In this document: piece by piece, positions 1 to 8,910 of the stretch
Position numbering within the stretch: the stretch's first letter is position 1
How the letters are laid out: each line of letters opens with the position of its first letter
From: an uncultured Candidatus Melainabacteria bacterium
Lineage (GTDB): Bacteria; Cyanobacteriota; Vampirovibrionia; Gastranaerophilales; Gastranaerophilaceae
Length of the DNA stretch: 64,000 nucleotides
Assembly: GCA_934717745.1 (NCBI GenBank)
Contig: CAKUZB010000009.1
Location: 1-64,000 of the forward strand
Reading direction: 5' to 3'
The notes under the pieces: generated by a model
Told to the model about the DNA's origin: nothing
The model's database searches: none
The model's input: only the letters and a program-made list of their open reading frames with translations
Position numbers and translations under genes: made by a program

Positions 1-239
1 CTATTATTACACCATCTCAAGATATGGTTATGGGTATGTATTATTTAACTCTTATTAAAGATGAAAATATGGTACCTACAAAATATTTCTACAACTTTCA
101 AGATGCTATTGCAGCCTTAGAAGCAAATGTTATTGAATTACACGACAAAATTTTTGTTCGTGATGAACAAGGTAAACGTATTGAAACAACAGCAGGTAGA
201 ATTATTTTTAACGAAGCAGTAAGAAACGCAATTTTATAA
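1..239 (+). CDS. rpoC1: RNA polymerase beta' subunit N-terminal part (gamma, RpoC1), C-terminal fragment
   Basis: Only the last ~79 codons lie in the window; the gene begins upstream. The open frame runs in from the left edge (codons from base 3) and ends at the TAA at 237-239. The piece contains PSQDMVMGMYYLT, the conserved RpoC1 segment following the active-site region (PSQDMVLGxYYLT in cyanobacteria and plastids). The subunit stops after a short tail and the next gene starts 15 bp later, so beta' is physically split, as known in cyanobacteria and plastids. In most bacteria the two halves are one polypeptide. I do not take the in-frame ATG at 24 as a start because conserved sequence precedes it. 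Confidence 0.9.
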   Translation, partial: IITPSQDMVMGMYYLTLIKDENMVPTKYFYNFQDAIAALEANVIELHDKIFVRDEQGKRIETTAGRIIFNEAVRNAIL

Positions 240-254
240 TATAAAGGTAAAAAA

Positions 255-3200
255 ATGACAAATATGTATACAACACAGAAGAAAACAATAGATTTCATTA
301 ATAAACAAATGGATAAAGGTGCATTGAAAAACTTACTTGCACAAATCTATCTTGAATTTGGTGGTGCAAAAACAGCAACATTGGCTAACACATTGAAAAA
401 CTTGGGTTACCATTATGCAACAAAATCAGGCGTAACAATTTCAATTTCAGATTTGTCTGTACCTCCTATTAAACAACAATTGTTGCAAGAAGCAGATGAA
501 GAAATTCAAAAATCAACAAATAGATACTTGAAAGGTGAAATTACCGAAGTAGAAAGATATACAAAGGTTATCGATACTTGGTCAGAAACAACAGCAAAAT
601 TAACAGAACAAGTAGTTAAAAACTTTGATAGATTAAATCCGGTATATATGATGGCATTCTCAGGTGCCAGAGGTAACTTATCGCAAGTATCACAATTAGT
701 TGGTATGCGTGGTTTGATGGCTGATGCACAAGGTCAAATCATCGACTTGCCGATTAGAGCAAACTTTAAAGAAGGCTTATCAGTAACTGAATACATCATT
801 TCTTCATACGGTGCTCGTAAAGGTCTTGTAGATACAGCGTTGAAAACAGCCGACTCAGGTTACTTAACAAGACGTTTGGTTGACGTTGCACAAGATGTTA
901 TTATTCGTGATACAGATTGCCACGGTAAAAAACACATTATGTTGAAAGGTATCTACGACGGAGATACTTGTATTGTTCCGTTAATCGACAGATTATTGGG
1001 TAGAACAATTGCTCAAGATATTGTTGATGCAAACGGCAATGTTTTAATCGAAGCAAACACAACTTTAGATAGAAAAGACATCAAGAAAATTGAACGTTCA
1101 GGTATTGAATTAACAGAACTTGCTGTTCGTTCAGGCTTAACTTGTGAACTTGAATATGGTATTTGCCAAAAATGTTACGGTTGGGCAATGACAACTCAAA
1201 AATTGGTTGATGTTGGTGAATCAATCGGTATTATCGCAGCACAATCAATCGGTGAACCGGGTACACAGTTAACAATGAGAACATTCCACACCGGTGGTGT
1301 ATTCAAAGGTTCTGGTGCTATGAAACACATAACTGCTGAAGAAGCAGGTGAAATCGTTTCAGATGTTAAAACTCGTGAAGTTAGAACACGTCATGGGGAT
1401 GTTGTACAAATTCTAATTCTTGAATCTGATATTGAAGTTAAAGGTGAAAAGAAATCAAGAAAATATCACATTCCTGCCGGTGCTAAAATCTTATTCAAAA
1501 AAGGTCAAAAAATTGAAAAAGGATTTGAACTTGCTGAATACGAACCAGTATCACAAGGGGACGGTTCTCGTTTAACAGAAAAAGCAACAAAAGATATTAC
1601 TTCTGATATGTCAGGTGAAGTTGTTTACCAAGACTTTACAGCAGATGAAAAGAAAGACAGACAAGGTAATATTTCAAGAACTGCTAACAAGAGCGGTGTT
1701 GTTTGGGTTCTAGGTGGAGATGTTTACAACTTACCTGGCGGTTCAAAAATTCTTGTTAAAGATGAACAAAAAATTAAAGAAGGTGAAAAATTGGCAGAAA
1801 CACTTACTATCTGCGAACATGGCGGTGAAGTAAGAGTTGGCGAAGACCTTGAAATAGAAGAAACTAAATTCGAAGGCAAAAAAATCAAAAAAATTGTTTC
1901 AGGTAAAGAATTAACAATTGTTATTGCTTCAATTATGCCTTCAAATGCTTCATTTGAACAAACTAAAAAAGAACAAATTTGGACAGTTGAAGATTCTGGC
2001 GAAAAATATATTGTTAAATCTCCTGTTGATACAACAGTTGAAAACGGTATGATTATTGCCGAATTAATCAGTGATGATTGTTCTGTTTCATCTTCTGGTG
2101 AAATCAAATACATTGACGTAGAAGTCGATGAAAACCAAATCATTACAAAATCAGGTGATATTGTATTTATTCCGGAAGAAGTTCACCAATTGAATAAAGA
2201 ATCTTCTTTGAAAATGGTTGAATCAGGAACAAAAGTTACTGCCGGTACAGAAATTGTAAAAGACGTATACTGCCACTTAGACGGTATTGTTGAGATTAAA
2301 GAATACAATGATGTAATTCACGAGGTAACAATCAGACCTGGTGAAATTCACCAACTTGCAAATGTTTCAGAATTGAAAGTTGAAGAAGGCGAAGTAATCA
2401 AAAAAGGAACTTTAATTGCTGACGGTATTAAAGCAAAAGAAACTTCAATTGTTACAATTATGGATTCTGATATGGAAGATTTAGACATTGAAGATTTGGA
2501 TGAAGAAAAAGAATCTTTGAGTCTAGATGAAGATAGCATTGCAAATCAACCAATTCAAATTTTGGTAAGACCGGTTCAAGTAATCAAAATTAATCAAAAA
2601 GACGTGTCAATTAAATTTGATACAACTGATGAATTAATTGATATTATTCCTGTAACTCAGTTACAATACAAAGATGGTGCAAGAGTAAGAAATCTTGACG
2701 GTGCTACATTAATCAGAACAAGTTTAGTACTTCAAATGCAAGGCTACTTATCTCACTTAAAAGGTATGGTAGAACTTGATGCAAAAGGTGCATTAAAAAT
2801 TGTTGTACTTGATAAATTAATCGTACGTCGTGAAATTGAAGGCAATTCAAAATTAAACGATTCACTTCAAACAGAACTATTAGTTAAAAATGGTGAATCA
2901 ATTGATCCAAAAACACCTGTTGCAAAAACTTGTGTATTGGCAATGAATGACGGTATTGCATCTATTAAAAATGAAGAAGATGATGCAAGAAGATTACTTT
3001 TGATTTGTGATAATTACGAAGAAAAAGTTGCAATCAAATCAAAAGCAGTTGTAAAAGCCGGTCAATTTATAAAACAAGACGATTTGTTAACTGAAGGTGA
3101 AGATAGAGCACCTGTTTCAGGTAAAATTGAAAGTGTTACAAAAACTGAAATTGTAATTCGTGCCGGCAGACCATACTTAATCAGCCCTGGTACAATGTTA

Positions 3201-4118
3201 CAAGTATCAGCAGGTTCATTAGTACAACGTGGTGATATGCTTGTTACTTTGGTATACGAAAGACAAAAAACAGGTGATATTGTACAAGGTCTTCCAAGAG
3301 TAGAAGAATTACTTGAAGGTAGAAAACCTAAAGACTGTGCTATTTTGGCTGAAGAAGACGGTACTGCTGTTATTGAAACAGATGATGATATGCCAAGATT
3401 GTATTTAGAAAATGAAGAAGGTTCTAGAACTGAAATCAAATTCGCAATCGATGCAAATATCGTTGTTCAAAATGGTCAAAAAATTAAAAAAGGTCAACCT
3501 TTAACAAGTGGTCCTTTGAACCCACACGATGTTATCAGATTATGTGGTCCGGAAGTAGCACAACAATACTTAGTAGACGAAGTACAACGTGTATACCGTT
3601 CTCAAGGTGTAGAAATTGCGGATAAACACGTTGAAATCATCGTAAGACAAATGACTAAGAAAGTTAAAGTTGTTGATGCCGGTGATACAAACTTACTTCC
3701 GGGTGAATTGGTTGAAGTTCAAACATTTGAAAAAGAAAATGCAGAAGTTCAAGCAAATGGCGGTCAAGTTGCAACTTGTGAATACATGTTGTTAGGTATT
3801 ACAAAAGCATCATTGAACACTGAATCATTCATTTCAGCAGCATCATTCCAAGAAACAACAAGAATCTTGACAGAAGCAGCAGTAGACGGTAAGAAAGACT
3901 TGTTGAGAGGTTTGAAAGAAAACGTTATCATCGGTCGTTTAATCCCTGCTGGTACAGGTTTCTATCACTTAACTCATGCAAATGAAGAAAAGGATAAAGA
4001 AGCACAACGTCGTGCAGCACAAAGAAACCAAGCAAGAAAACCATCAGCAATTCTTGAAGAAATCGAAGGAATGTTTGGTGCTCCTGAATTTTCAATTGAC
4101 GATGAAACAATCGGTTAG
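255..4118 (+). CDS. rpoC2: RNA polymerase beta' subunit C-terminal part (RpoC2)
   Basis: This is the C-terminal half of the split beta' subunit. It carries the second zinc site, bridge helix and trigger loop of the transcribing enzyme. At 1287 residues it is close to cyanobacterial RpoC2. Four cysteines (222, 297, 304, 307; the last three in TCELEYGICQKCYGW) form the zinc site. IGEPGTQLTMRTFHTGG follows at about 330 as the start of the trigger loop. The stretch of roughly 650 residues after that (to about 1000) is repetitive beta-rich sequence matching the cyanobacterial SI3 insertion of sandwich-barrel hybrid motifs. Conserved sequence resumes at QGLPRVEELLEGRKP. The ATG has AAAGG 8 bp upstream. 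It is cotranscribed with rpoC1 and closed by the terminator at 4141. Confidence 0.96.
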   Translation: MTNMYTTQKKTIDFINKQMDKGALKNLLAQIYLEFGGAKTATLANTLKNLGYHYATKSGVTISISDLSVPPIKQQLLQEADEEIQKSTNRYLKGEITEVERYTKVIDTWSETTAKLTEQVVKNFDRLNPVYMMAFSGARGNLSQVSQLVGMRGLMADAQGQIIDLPIRANFKEGLSVTEYIISSYGARKGLVDTALKTADSGYLTRRLVDVAQDVIIRDTDCHGKKHIMLKGIYDGDTCIVPLIDRLLGRTIAQDIVDANGNVLIEANTTLDRKDIKKIERSGIELTELAVRSGLTCELEYGICQKCYGWAMTTQKLVDVGESIGIIAAQSIGEPGTQLTMRTFHTGGVFKGSGAMKHITAEEAGEIVSDVKTREVRTRHGDVVQILILESDIEVKGEKKSRKYHIPAGAKILFKKGQKIEKGFELAEYEPVSQGDGSRLTEKATKDITSDMSGEVVYQDFTADEKKDRQGNISRTANKSGVVWVLGGDVYNLPGGSKILVKDEQKIKEGEKLAETLTICEHGGEVRVGEDLEIEETKFEGKKIKKIVSGKELTIVIASIMPSNASFEQTKKEQIWTVEDSGEKYIVKSPVDTTVENGMIIAELISDDCSVSSSGEIKYIDVEVDENQIITKSGDIVFIPEEVHQLNKESSLKMVESGTKVTAGTEIVKDVYCHLDGIVEIKEYNDVIHEVTIRPGEIHQLANVSELKVEEGEVIKKGTLIADGIKAKETSIVTIMDSDMEDLDIEDLDEEKESLSLDEDSIANQPIQILVRPVQVIKINQKDVSIKFDTTDELIDIIPVTQLQYKDGARVRNLDGATLIRTSLVLQMQGYLSHLKGMVELDAKGALKIVVLDKLIVRREIEGNSKLNDSLQTELLVKNGESIDPKTPVAKTCVLAMNDGIASIKNEEDDARRLLLICDNYEEKVAIKSKAVVKAGQFIKQDDLLTEGEDRAPVSGKIESVTKTEIVIRAGRPYLISPGTMLQVSAGSLVQRGDMLVTLVYERQKTGDIVQGLPRVEELLEGRKPKDCAILAEEDGTAVIETDDDMPRLYLENEEGSRTEIKFAIDANIVVQNGQKIKKGQPLTSGPLNPHDVIRLCGPEVAQQYLVDEVQRVYRSQGVEIADKHVEIIVRQMTKKVKVVDAGDTNLLPGELVEVQTFEKENAEVQANGGQVATCEYMLLGITKASLNTESFISAASFQETTRILTEAAVDGKKDLLRGLKENVIIGRLIPAGTGFYHLTHANEEKDKEAQRRAAQRNQARKPSAILEEIEGMFGAPEFSIDDETIG

Positions 4119-4140
4119 ATTGAATAAATAGAAAAAGGTT

Positions 4141-4176
4141 AAAAGGCGAGATGTGAAACATCTCGCCTTTTTTTAT
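4141..4176 (+). terminator. Rho-independent terminator of the rpoC1C2 operon
   Basis: A perfect 14-bp stem (4141-4154 with 4158-4171) around a GAA loop ends in a run of T. Because the left arm starts with AAAA it can also act on the opposite strand, serving the convergent acyltransferase gene. Confidence 0.92.
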
Positions 4177-4186
4177 TATTTTTTTT

Positions 4187-4996
4187 TTAAACTCCTGAAC
4201 CTTTTATTTCGATTTTTTTCAATCGTTGTTCAATTTTTCTATACCATTTCAATGGTTGTTGGAATAGAGTTTGATATTCTTCCAGTTTACCTTCAGAAAG
4301 TTCTTTAAATTGTTTATCGCAAGAGTCTGTCATTATTTTTTCTAAATAGTGAGTGTATTCTTTTCTATCGATGTTACTATTATCTAAGATAATTGGGTCA
4401 TGAAATTCAACTAAAACTTCCGGTCTGTCTGCACGTAAAAACATATAATTTACAGCAACAGGTACAAGGTTAACCTTGCCATATTTTTTTACAGCGTTTT
4501 GTGCTATGTAAGCAAGACCTGTTTGAAAATTGATAGGTCTATAGTTTGGTGGCATAATAATTCCTTGTGGAAAAATATATAAGAAATTATTTAAATCACC
4601 AATTGCTTCAACTGAATATTTAAGTGCTGCCATAGAGGCTTGCGGAGATTTTTTGTTTACAGAAAATGCACCTGCTCGACGTAATAATGGGAAGCGGTTT
4701 AACTCCTCAACCATAATGCGAATTTCTTTTTTAAAAATTCTTCGACAAAGATTATATCCAACAATACCGTCCCACCAGTTTGAGTGAGGTGCAAAAAGTA
4801 TTGTAGGAATAGTTTCATCTCTATTTAAAACTTTTTCAGCATTTTTATAACGGAGAGCAAAAAATCTGTTTTCAAGCATTCCGTAGAAAAATTTATTTGC
4901 CACCCAAAGCCAAAATGGTGAGGTTTTTGATGGTGCAAATTTTTCATTTTTATTCCTCAATTTTGTAGGAGGAACTTTTGAATATAAATTTTCCAT
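4187..4996 (-). CDS. PlsC-type lysophospholipid/glycerol acyltransferase family protein
   Basis: A 269-residue protein of the 1-acylglycerol-3-phosphate acyltransferase (PlsC, PF01553) superfamily, expected to move an acyl chain onto a lysophospholipid or another polar lipid at the inner membrane face. The catalytic HX4D motif is H71-SNWW-D76, and FPQGIIMPP near residue 142 is the substrate-binding FPEG-type motif, here with Q in place of the usual E. It lacks an obvious signal peptide; a hydrophobic stretch at 26-40 may attach it to the membrane. The gene stands alone, convergent with rpoC2 and divergent from the riboswitch leader. The exact acceptor cannot be told; a carotenoid- or glycolipid-acylating role is also possible. 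Confidence 0.8.
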   Translation of the reverse strand: MENLYSKVPPTKLRNKNEKFAPSKTSPFWLWVANKFFYGMLENRFFALRYKNAEKVLNRDETIPTILFAPHSNWWDGIVGYNLCRRIFKKEIRIMVEELNRFPLLRRAGAFSVNKKSPQASMAALKYSVEAIGDLNNFLYIFPQGIIMPPNYRPINFQTGLAYIAQNAVKKYGKVNLVPVAVNYMFLRADRPEVLVEFHDPIILDNSNIDRKEYTHYLEKIMTDSCDKQFKELSEGKLEEYQTLFQQPLKWYRKIEQRLKKIEIKGSGV

Positions 4997-5072
4997 ATTG
5001 TCATTTTATAACACCTGTAGCATTTTTTAAACCCTATAAAAAGTGTAGATTTTAAAAAACTTAACATATCCA

Positions 5073-5099
5073 TTGACGGTCAAAAAGGTTTATTATAGT
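5073..5099 (+). promoter_or_regulatory. Probable sigma70-type promoter for the riboswitch operon
   Basis: TTGACG at 5073-5078 and TATAGT at 5094-5099 (15-bp spacer) lie directly before the conserved riboswitch core. A slightly later -10 (TAGTAT, 17-bp spacer) is an alternative. Confidence 0.45.
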
Positions 5100-5226
5100 A
5101 TGGGTTCAGAGGAAATGAAGTGAATATCTTCAACTGTGCCGCAGCCGTAAAAGTCGGAATGCTCCGGAAAGATTGGAAGGTCTTTCATGTAACTTATCGC
5201 CGAACTTCGGATACAAAGTTAAGGCT
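5100..5226 (+). ncRNA. Cobalamin riboswitch (leader RNA)
   Basis: Recognised by its core. GAGGAA at 5109 is followed by the short hairpin GAAG-TGAATAT-CTTC (5117-5131). Next comes ACTGTGCCGCAGCCGTAA (5133-5150), the equivalent of the btuB B12-box segment containing GCGCAGCGGTAA. The 3' part has CTTCGGATACAAAG (5205-5218), corresponding to the conserved GGATAC junction, closed by AACTT/AAGTT pairing. No strong intrinsic terminator lies between the aptamer and the ATG at 5310. A CCTTTAG/CTAAGG pairing (about 5256-5286) could hide the ribosome site, suggesting translational control. The ligand subtype (adenosyl-, methyl- or pseudo-cobalamin) cannot be told by eye. Confidence 0.8.
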
Positions 5227-5309
5227 TAATTATTAAAACTGAATAATTTTCGACCCCTTTAGATAAGTTTAACAGCACCCTAAGGAAGTATAAGGATAAG
5301 TGTAAAGTA

Positions 5310-6044
5310 ATGCCTGTTGCAGGTGTACAAACAAATACTGTTAATAGTGGAACATGCCCTCATGGATTGCCACATGGAGCATGTCCGATTTGTTCCGGCG
5401 GAATGGGAAGTGCTTCTCAAAAGAAAGCCGATTTCTCTGCAAAACCGGGGGAAATGAGTTGGAACGAATGTGCAGCAATAGGTGCTATGATGCGTGCTGC
5501 TAAACTTCAAAAGCAAATGAATGCTCAGGCTCATGAAAACAGGCTTATGCAGATTGCAAATTTTGAGAGAACAATGATGAATACTTCTCAAAAGTTGGCT
5601 CAGATTGCAGTAATGGTATCTAATAATATGCCAAGTGTTATTGCAAAACCTGTTTCTATAATGATTAACAAAGTTTTAATTCCATTACTTAATACCATGA
5701 AAAATATTCCAACGAATGTAATGAAATCTTTTGATGCCATACGGCAAAAGGTTTTTGATATTCAGGATAAATTGAATGCAATGTTTGGCGAGATTAAAAA
5801 TTCAATAGAAAAGAAAGTTTCAGAAACACTTGCAAATTTTAGAAAAAAAGTCAGATTATTGTTCCAAGTTGATGAAACAACTGAAACAACGGACGAAGAA
5901 AAGGAAATTGAGGAAGAAAAACGAACGTTTGAAGTCAAGACTTTTATAAATGATTTATACAATAAAATTACTCAAATGACCCAAACTTACGGTCAATATA
6001 AAAAAGAAGAATTTGAAAATAAAAATAAAGATAAAACAGGATAA
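5310..6044 (+). CDS. Unknown protein with Cys/His knuckle, under cobalamin riboswitch
   Basis: I do not recognise this 244-residue protein. Near the N-terminus is a compact CPHGLPHGACPIC (C16, H18, H22, C25, C28), which could bind a metal ion. The rest is mostly predicted helix, including a Met/Ala-rich segment at 45-115, an amphipathic region at 115-180, a strongly acidic stretch at about 193-207 (TDEEKEIEEEKR) and a charged tail. There is no signal peptide or clear membrane helix. It is the first gene behind the cobalamin riboswitch, and the next gene starts 2 bp after its stop, so the two are cotranscribed. The weak Shine-Dalgarno AGGAT is 12 bp upstream of the ATG. The opening residues MPVAGVQTN fit the N-terminal pattern discussed in the findings. 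Confidence 0.75.
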   Translation: MPVAGVQTNTVNSGTCPHGLPHGACPICSGGMGSASQKKADFSAKPGEMSWNECAAIGAMMRAAKLQKQMNAQAHENRLMQIANFERTMMNTSQKLAQIAVMVSNNMPSVIAKPVSIMINKVLIPLLNTMKNIPTNVMKSFDAIRQKVFDIQDKLNAMFGEIKNSIEKKVSETLANFRKKVRLLFQVDETTETTDEEKEIEEEKRTFEVKTFINDLYNKITQMTQTYGQYKKEEFENKNKDKTG

Positions 6045-6046
6045 AA

Positions 6047-6547
6047 ATGCAAGTTAATAAAATAACAAACAATTTAGCAAGATTAATGTTAGTAGATGAT
6101 TTAGGATTTAAAAAAGCCCAAATGCCTACTGCAAACAGACCTTATTGTATTTTTGATATGGATAAGGTTGATGTTTTTGTTAAGAATAAGGAAAAAGCAC
6201 TTCCAAAGTTATCAAATATGCTTCAAACTGCAAAAAACGAAGATGAAATTGTAGAAGGTTTATACATTGCAGACAGAATGATTGACGGTGGAACGAAAGG
6301 TATTGGAAATCTTTATTATTCAGTATTTTCACGTTTTAATGACTCAAGAAGTGCAAATGTTCAGACATTTTTATCCGGAATTTATCGAAAAACATTAAAT
6401 CCTGATGCATTTGGGCCATTAGTAAAAATGATGTGTAACAATATCATTGACCCTCCAAAATTTAATTTTGATCCGAATGAAGAAGTCGGTGGGGCAGTAA
6501 TTGAGTATATTAGAGATGCAGTAAAGCAAAGTAAGTTGAAAAAGTAA
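6047..6547 (+). CDS. Unknown protein, paralogue of the next gene
   Basis: A 166-residue protein of unknown function without signal peptide or membrane segment. From residue 29 on it aligns nearly end to end with the downstream protein. Shared landmarks are PYC-FD--KVD-FV, EGLYIADRMI, GTKG, FSRFN, NVQ--LSG-YR, DAFGPL-KM and FDPNE--GG. The two are therefore tandem duplicates. The sequence looks like a small all-helical fold; I see no catalytic motif. It starts 2 bp after the upstream stop, which implies translational coupling inside the riboswitch operon. The first residues (MQVNKITNN) match the short N-terminal pattern of its neighbours. Confidence 0.75.
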   Translation: MQVNKITNNLARLMLVDDLGFKKAQMPTANRPYCIFDMDKVDVFVKNKEKALPKLSNMLQTAKNEDEIVEGLYIADRMIDGGTKGIGNLYYSVFSRFNDSRSANVQTFLSGIYRKTLNPDAFGPLVKMMCNNIIDPPKFNFDPNEEVGGAVIEYIRDAVKQSKLKK

Positions 6548-6577
6548 TATAAATTAGAATAAGGAAAAGGAAAGAAA

Positions 6578-7198
6578 ATGAGATTACAAGCAATCACAAA
6601 TCCAATCAGCAGAGTATTTTTTAAAAGTTCAGAGGTTGAAAAAACTCCAGTTCAAGCAGTTCAACCAATTGGAAAAGGTTTAAATCAACCTGAAAAAGAT
6701 GAATTTATAAAAAATACTTCAGCAGAAGACGACAAACCTTTTGAATTACCAAAAGATGTTGAATTTAAAAAGCCAAGAATGTCTACAAAAGAAAAACCTT
6801 ATTGTGAATTTGACCAAAACAAGGTGGATTTATTTGTAAATGCAAAAGAAAAAGCAATTCCAACATTGACAAAAATGTTAGGTGAAGCAAAGACAGAAGA
6901 TGAAATTTGCGAAGGTTTATACATTGCAGATAGAATGATTGCAAACGGTACAAAAGGTATGGATAAAATGTATTATGGTTCTTTCTCCCGCTTTAACGAA
7001 GACCGTTCTCCAAATGTTCAATCTTTGTTATCAGGTGTTTACAGAAGAATTTTAGTTCCGGATGCATTTGGACCATTGATGAAAATGTTGGTTACAAACA
7101 TTTTAGTTCCTCAAAAAGACGCACCATTTGACCCAAATGAAGCAATCGGCGGTTCAATTTTGGAACACATTAAAGCGAAGGAGATTCACCCTCTGTAG
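6578..7198 (+). CDS. Unknown protein, tandem paralogue with extended N-terminus
   Basis: A 206-residue protein whose residues from about 65 to 200 repeat the body of the preceding gene. It has a longer, low-complexity, Lys/Glu/Pro-rich N-terminal region of about 60 residues after the opening MRLQAITNP. AGGAAAGGAAAG lies just upstream of the ATG, a good ribosome site. It is the last gene of the riboswitch-led unit, 30 bp after its paralogue. Its 3' end overlaps the convergent TPR gene by 29 bp (7170-7198), so no terminator fits between them. Function unknown. Confidence 0.75.
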   Translation: MRLQAITNPISRVFFKSSEVEKTPVQAVQPIGKGLNQPEKDEFIKNTSAEDDKPFELPKDVEFKKPRMSTKEKPYCEFDQNKVDLFVNAKEKAIPTLTKMLGEAKTEDEICEGLYIADRMIANGTKGMDKMYYGSFSRFNEDRSPNVQSLLSGVYRRILVPDAFGPLMKMLVTNILVPQKDAPFDPNEAIGGSILEHIKAKEIHPL

Positions 7199-8825
7199 TA
7201 AGCATTTGAATGTTTTCACGAATATTTTTATAATTAAAGTCGACGCTCTCAATTTCTTTATATAATTTGAGGGCTTCTTCTTTATTTCCTTGACGTTCCA
7301 GCAATAATGCAAGTTGATATTTTGCATCAATATGACTTGGGTCAAGTTCAAGAATTTTTTCAAGAGTAGTTCTTTCGCTTGTTTTATCATGTTGATTTTC
7401 ATAAAGTAATGCAAGTTTATATAAAACGTCAGTGTTTTCAGGAGAAACATCAGATGCAACCAGCAGAGAATCTTTTTGTTCGTATGTGTTTCCGATAGAT
7501 TCGTATGCGTCTGCAATTGCCATATAATATTTTGCAGATTTTGGGTTAATCTGAATTGCTTTTTTGTAATGCAAAATTGCTTCGTTGTAGTTTTTAATGA
7601 ACGAGTTTACTTGACCTAATTCATAATAAACTTCAGGATTTGTGTTATCGTATTGCATTGCAAGTGTGAAAATTTTAAAACATTCATTGATGTCTTGTTT
7701 TTCAAACAAATATTTAGCCCAGTTTACGAATAAGTTGCTCATTTCAGTATGAATATCTTTTACCTCAAGAGGGTTTACAAGGTCAAGAATTTCTTTGTAT
7801 AACTCAATTGCGGGCACGAAATCGTTGTTTTTTTCGTAATTTTGAATCATTAAACGTTTGATGTCAATGTTTTCTTTATTTTTTTCTGACAATTCGTTTA
7901 ACAATGCCATACCTTCTTCTTCTTTACCACTGGCAAGAAGAATTTTTGCGATGTATGTTTTTGTCTTGATTTTGTCTGAGAACGGGTGTTCTAACAATTT
8001 TTTAGCATATGCCATAGTTTTCTCTACATCTTTTTCAAGATAGCATAAATTAATCAAATTGTTTAAAAGCCATAGACTCAAACTGTTGTTTTCATTAGTT
8101 TCTAACAATTTTTCGCAATTTTCAATTGCACTTTCGTAGTTTTGAACTTTTATGTATAATTCGATAAGTTTTTTGTTTGTATCAGTATCTTCCGGATAAA
8201 TTTCCAAAATTTCGTTCAATTCATCAAATGCTTCCGGATAATTTTCCAATTCTATGTTTAATTCTGCGAGTTTTGTTTTAATTTGCATTAGTTCAAGGTT
8301 GTTTTCAGTTAAAGTTTCAAGTTTTTTAAGCACTTTAAGAGCGGAAACTTTTTGTTTAGTTTCCAAATAAATATCGCTTAAATCTTTTATTGCAACGATA
8401 TTTTCAGGATCTTGCTTAACTATTTCTTGAAGTTCTGTGATTGCTTTTGCATATTGGTTAATTTTTTTATAGCATTTTGCAAGTAATAAACGAACCTCTA
8501 CATTACTTTCCTCTGAGTTTAAAATTGTTATGCACTCTTTGATTGCGTCATATATATTGTCAGTTGTATAATATGTTTTTGCTAATAATGCTCTAAGTTT
8601 GTGGTGTTCAGGTTTTACGTTAAGATAAGTTGTTGCTAATTTTTCAACAAGTTTATATTTTTTTTGTTTAAATAGTAAATTTGCTTGTTCTAAAATATCT
8701 TTTTTTGAAATTTGTAATTCTCTACGGCTTGAAGATGATCCTGTCGAAAGTATCATAATGATTAAATAAATTAACGCAATTATTGAAATTAAAGCAATTA
8801 ATAAAACAAATAATGAAGTTGACAT
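7170..8825 (-). CDS. Membrane-anchored tetratricopeptide (TPR) repeat protein
   Basis: A 551-residue protein with one N-terminal membrane helix (residues 4-27, hydrophobic LFVLLIALISIIALIYLIIM), then a short serine linker and almost continuous TPR units to the C-terminus. Typical TPR spacing is visible in blocks such as NPEVYYELGQVNSFIKNYNE and IDAKYQLALLLERQGNKEEA. Such proteins act as scaffolds for other proteins; the partner is unknown. The topology suggests a small cytoplasm- or periplasm-facing anchor with a large soluble superhelix. The gene is monocistronic, divergent from the secreted protein at 8911, and overlaps its convergent neighbour by 29 bp. Confidence 0.85.
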   Translation of the reverse strand: MSTSLFVLLIALISIIALIYLIIMILSTGSSSSRRELQISKKDILEQANLLFKQKKYKLVEKLATTYLNVKPEHHKLRALLAKTYYTTDNIYDAIKECITILNSEESNVEVRLLLAKCYKKINQYAKAITELQEIVKQDPENIVAIKDLSDIYLETKQKVSALKVLKKLETLTENNLELMQIKTKLAELNIELENYPEAFDELNEILEIYPEDTDTNKKLIELYIKVQNYESAIENCEKLLETNENNSLSLWLLNNLINLCYLEKDVEKTMAYAKKLLEHPFSDKIKTKTYIAKILLASGKEEEGMALLNELSEKNKENIDIKRLMIQNYEKNNDFVPAIELYKEILDLVNPLEVKDIHTEMSNLFVNWAKYLFEKQDINECFKIFTLAMQYDNTNPEVYYELGQVNSFIKNYNEAILHYKKAIQINPKSAKYYMAIADAYESIGNTYEQKDSLLVASDVSPENTDVLYKLALLYENQHDKTSERTTLEKILELDPSHIDAKYQLALLLERQGNKEEALKLYKEIESVDFNYKNIRENIQMLTTEGESPSL

Positions 8826-8910
8826 AAAAACCTTTTTCTTAATACTATCCTTGGTGTATTTTTTTTATTTCGTGTTTACTTTTAATAAAAAATAATTATA
8901 GTGATAGTAT

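Noticed and set aside
1724..2143. Open frames on the minus strand within rpoC2 (also 2348-2539, 3062-3439)
   Set aside because: They lie inside a strongly conserved gene and have Ser/Ile-rich composition typical of antisense frames.
5100..5226. Other riboswitch classes (TPP, glycine, SAM) for the leader
   Set aside because: Their signature boxes are absent, whereas the GCCGCAGCCGTAA and GGATAC elements fit the cobalamin aptamer.
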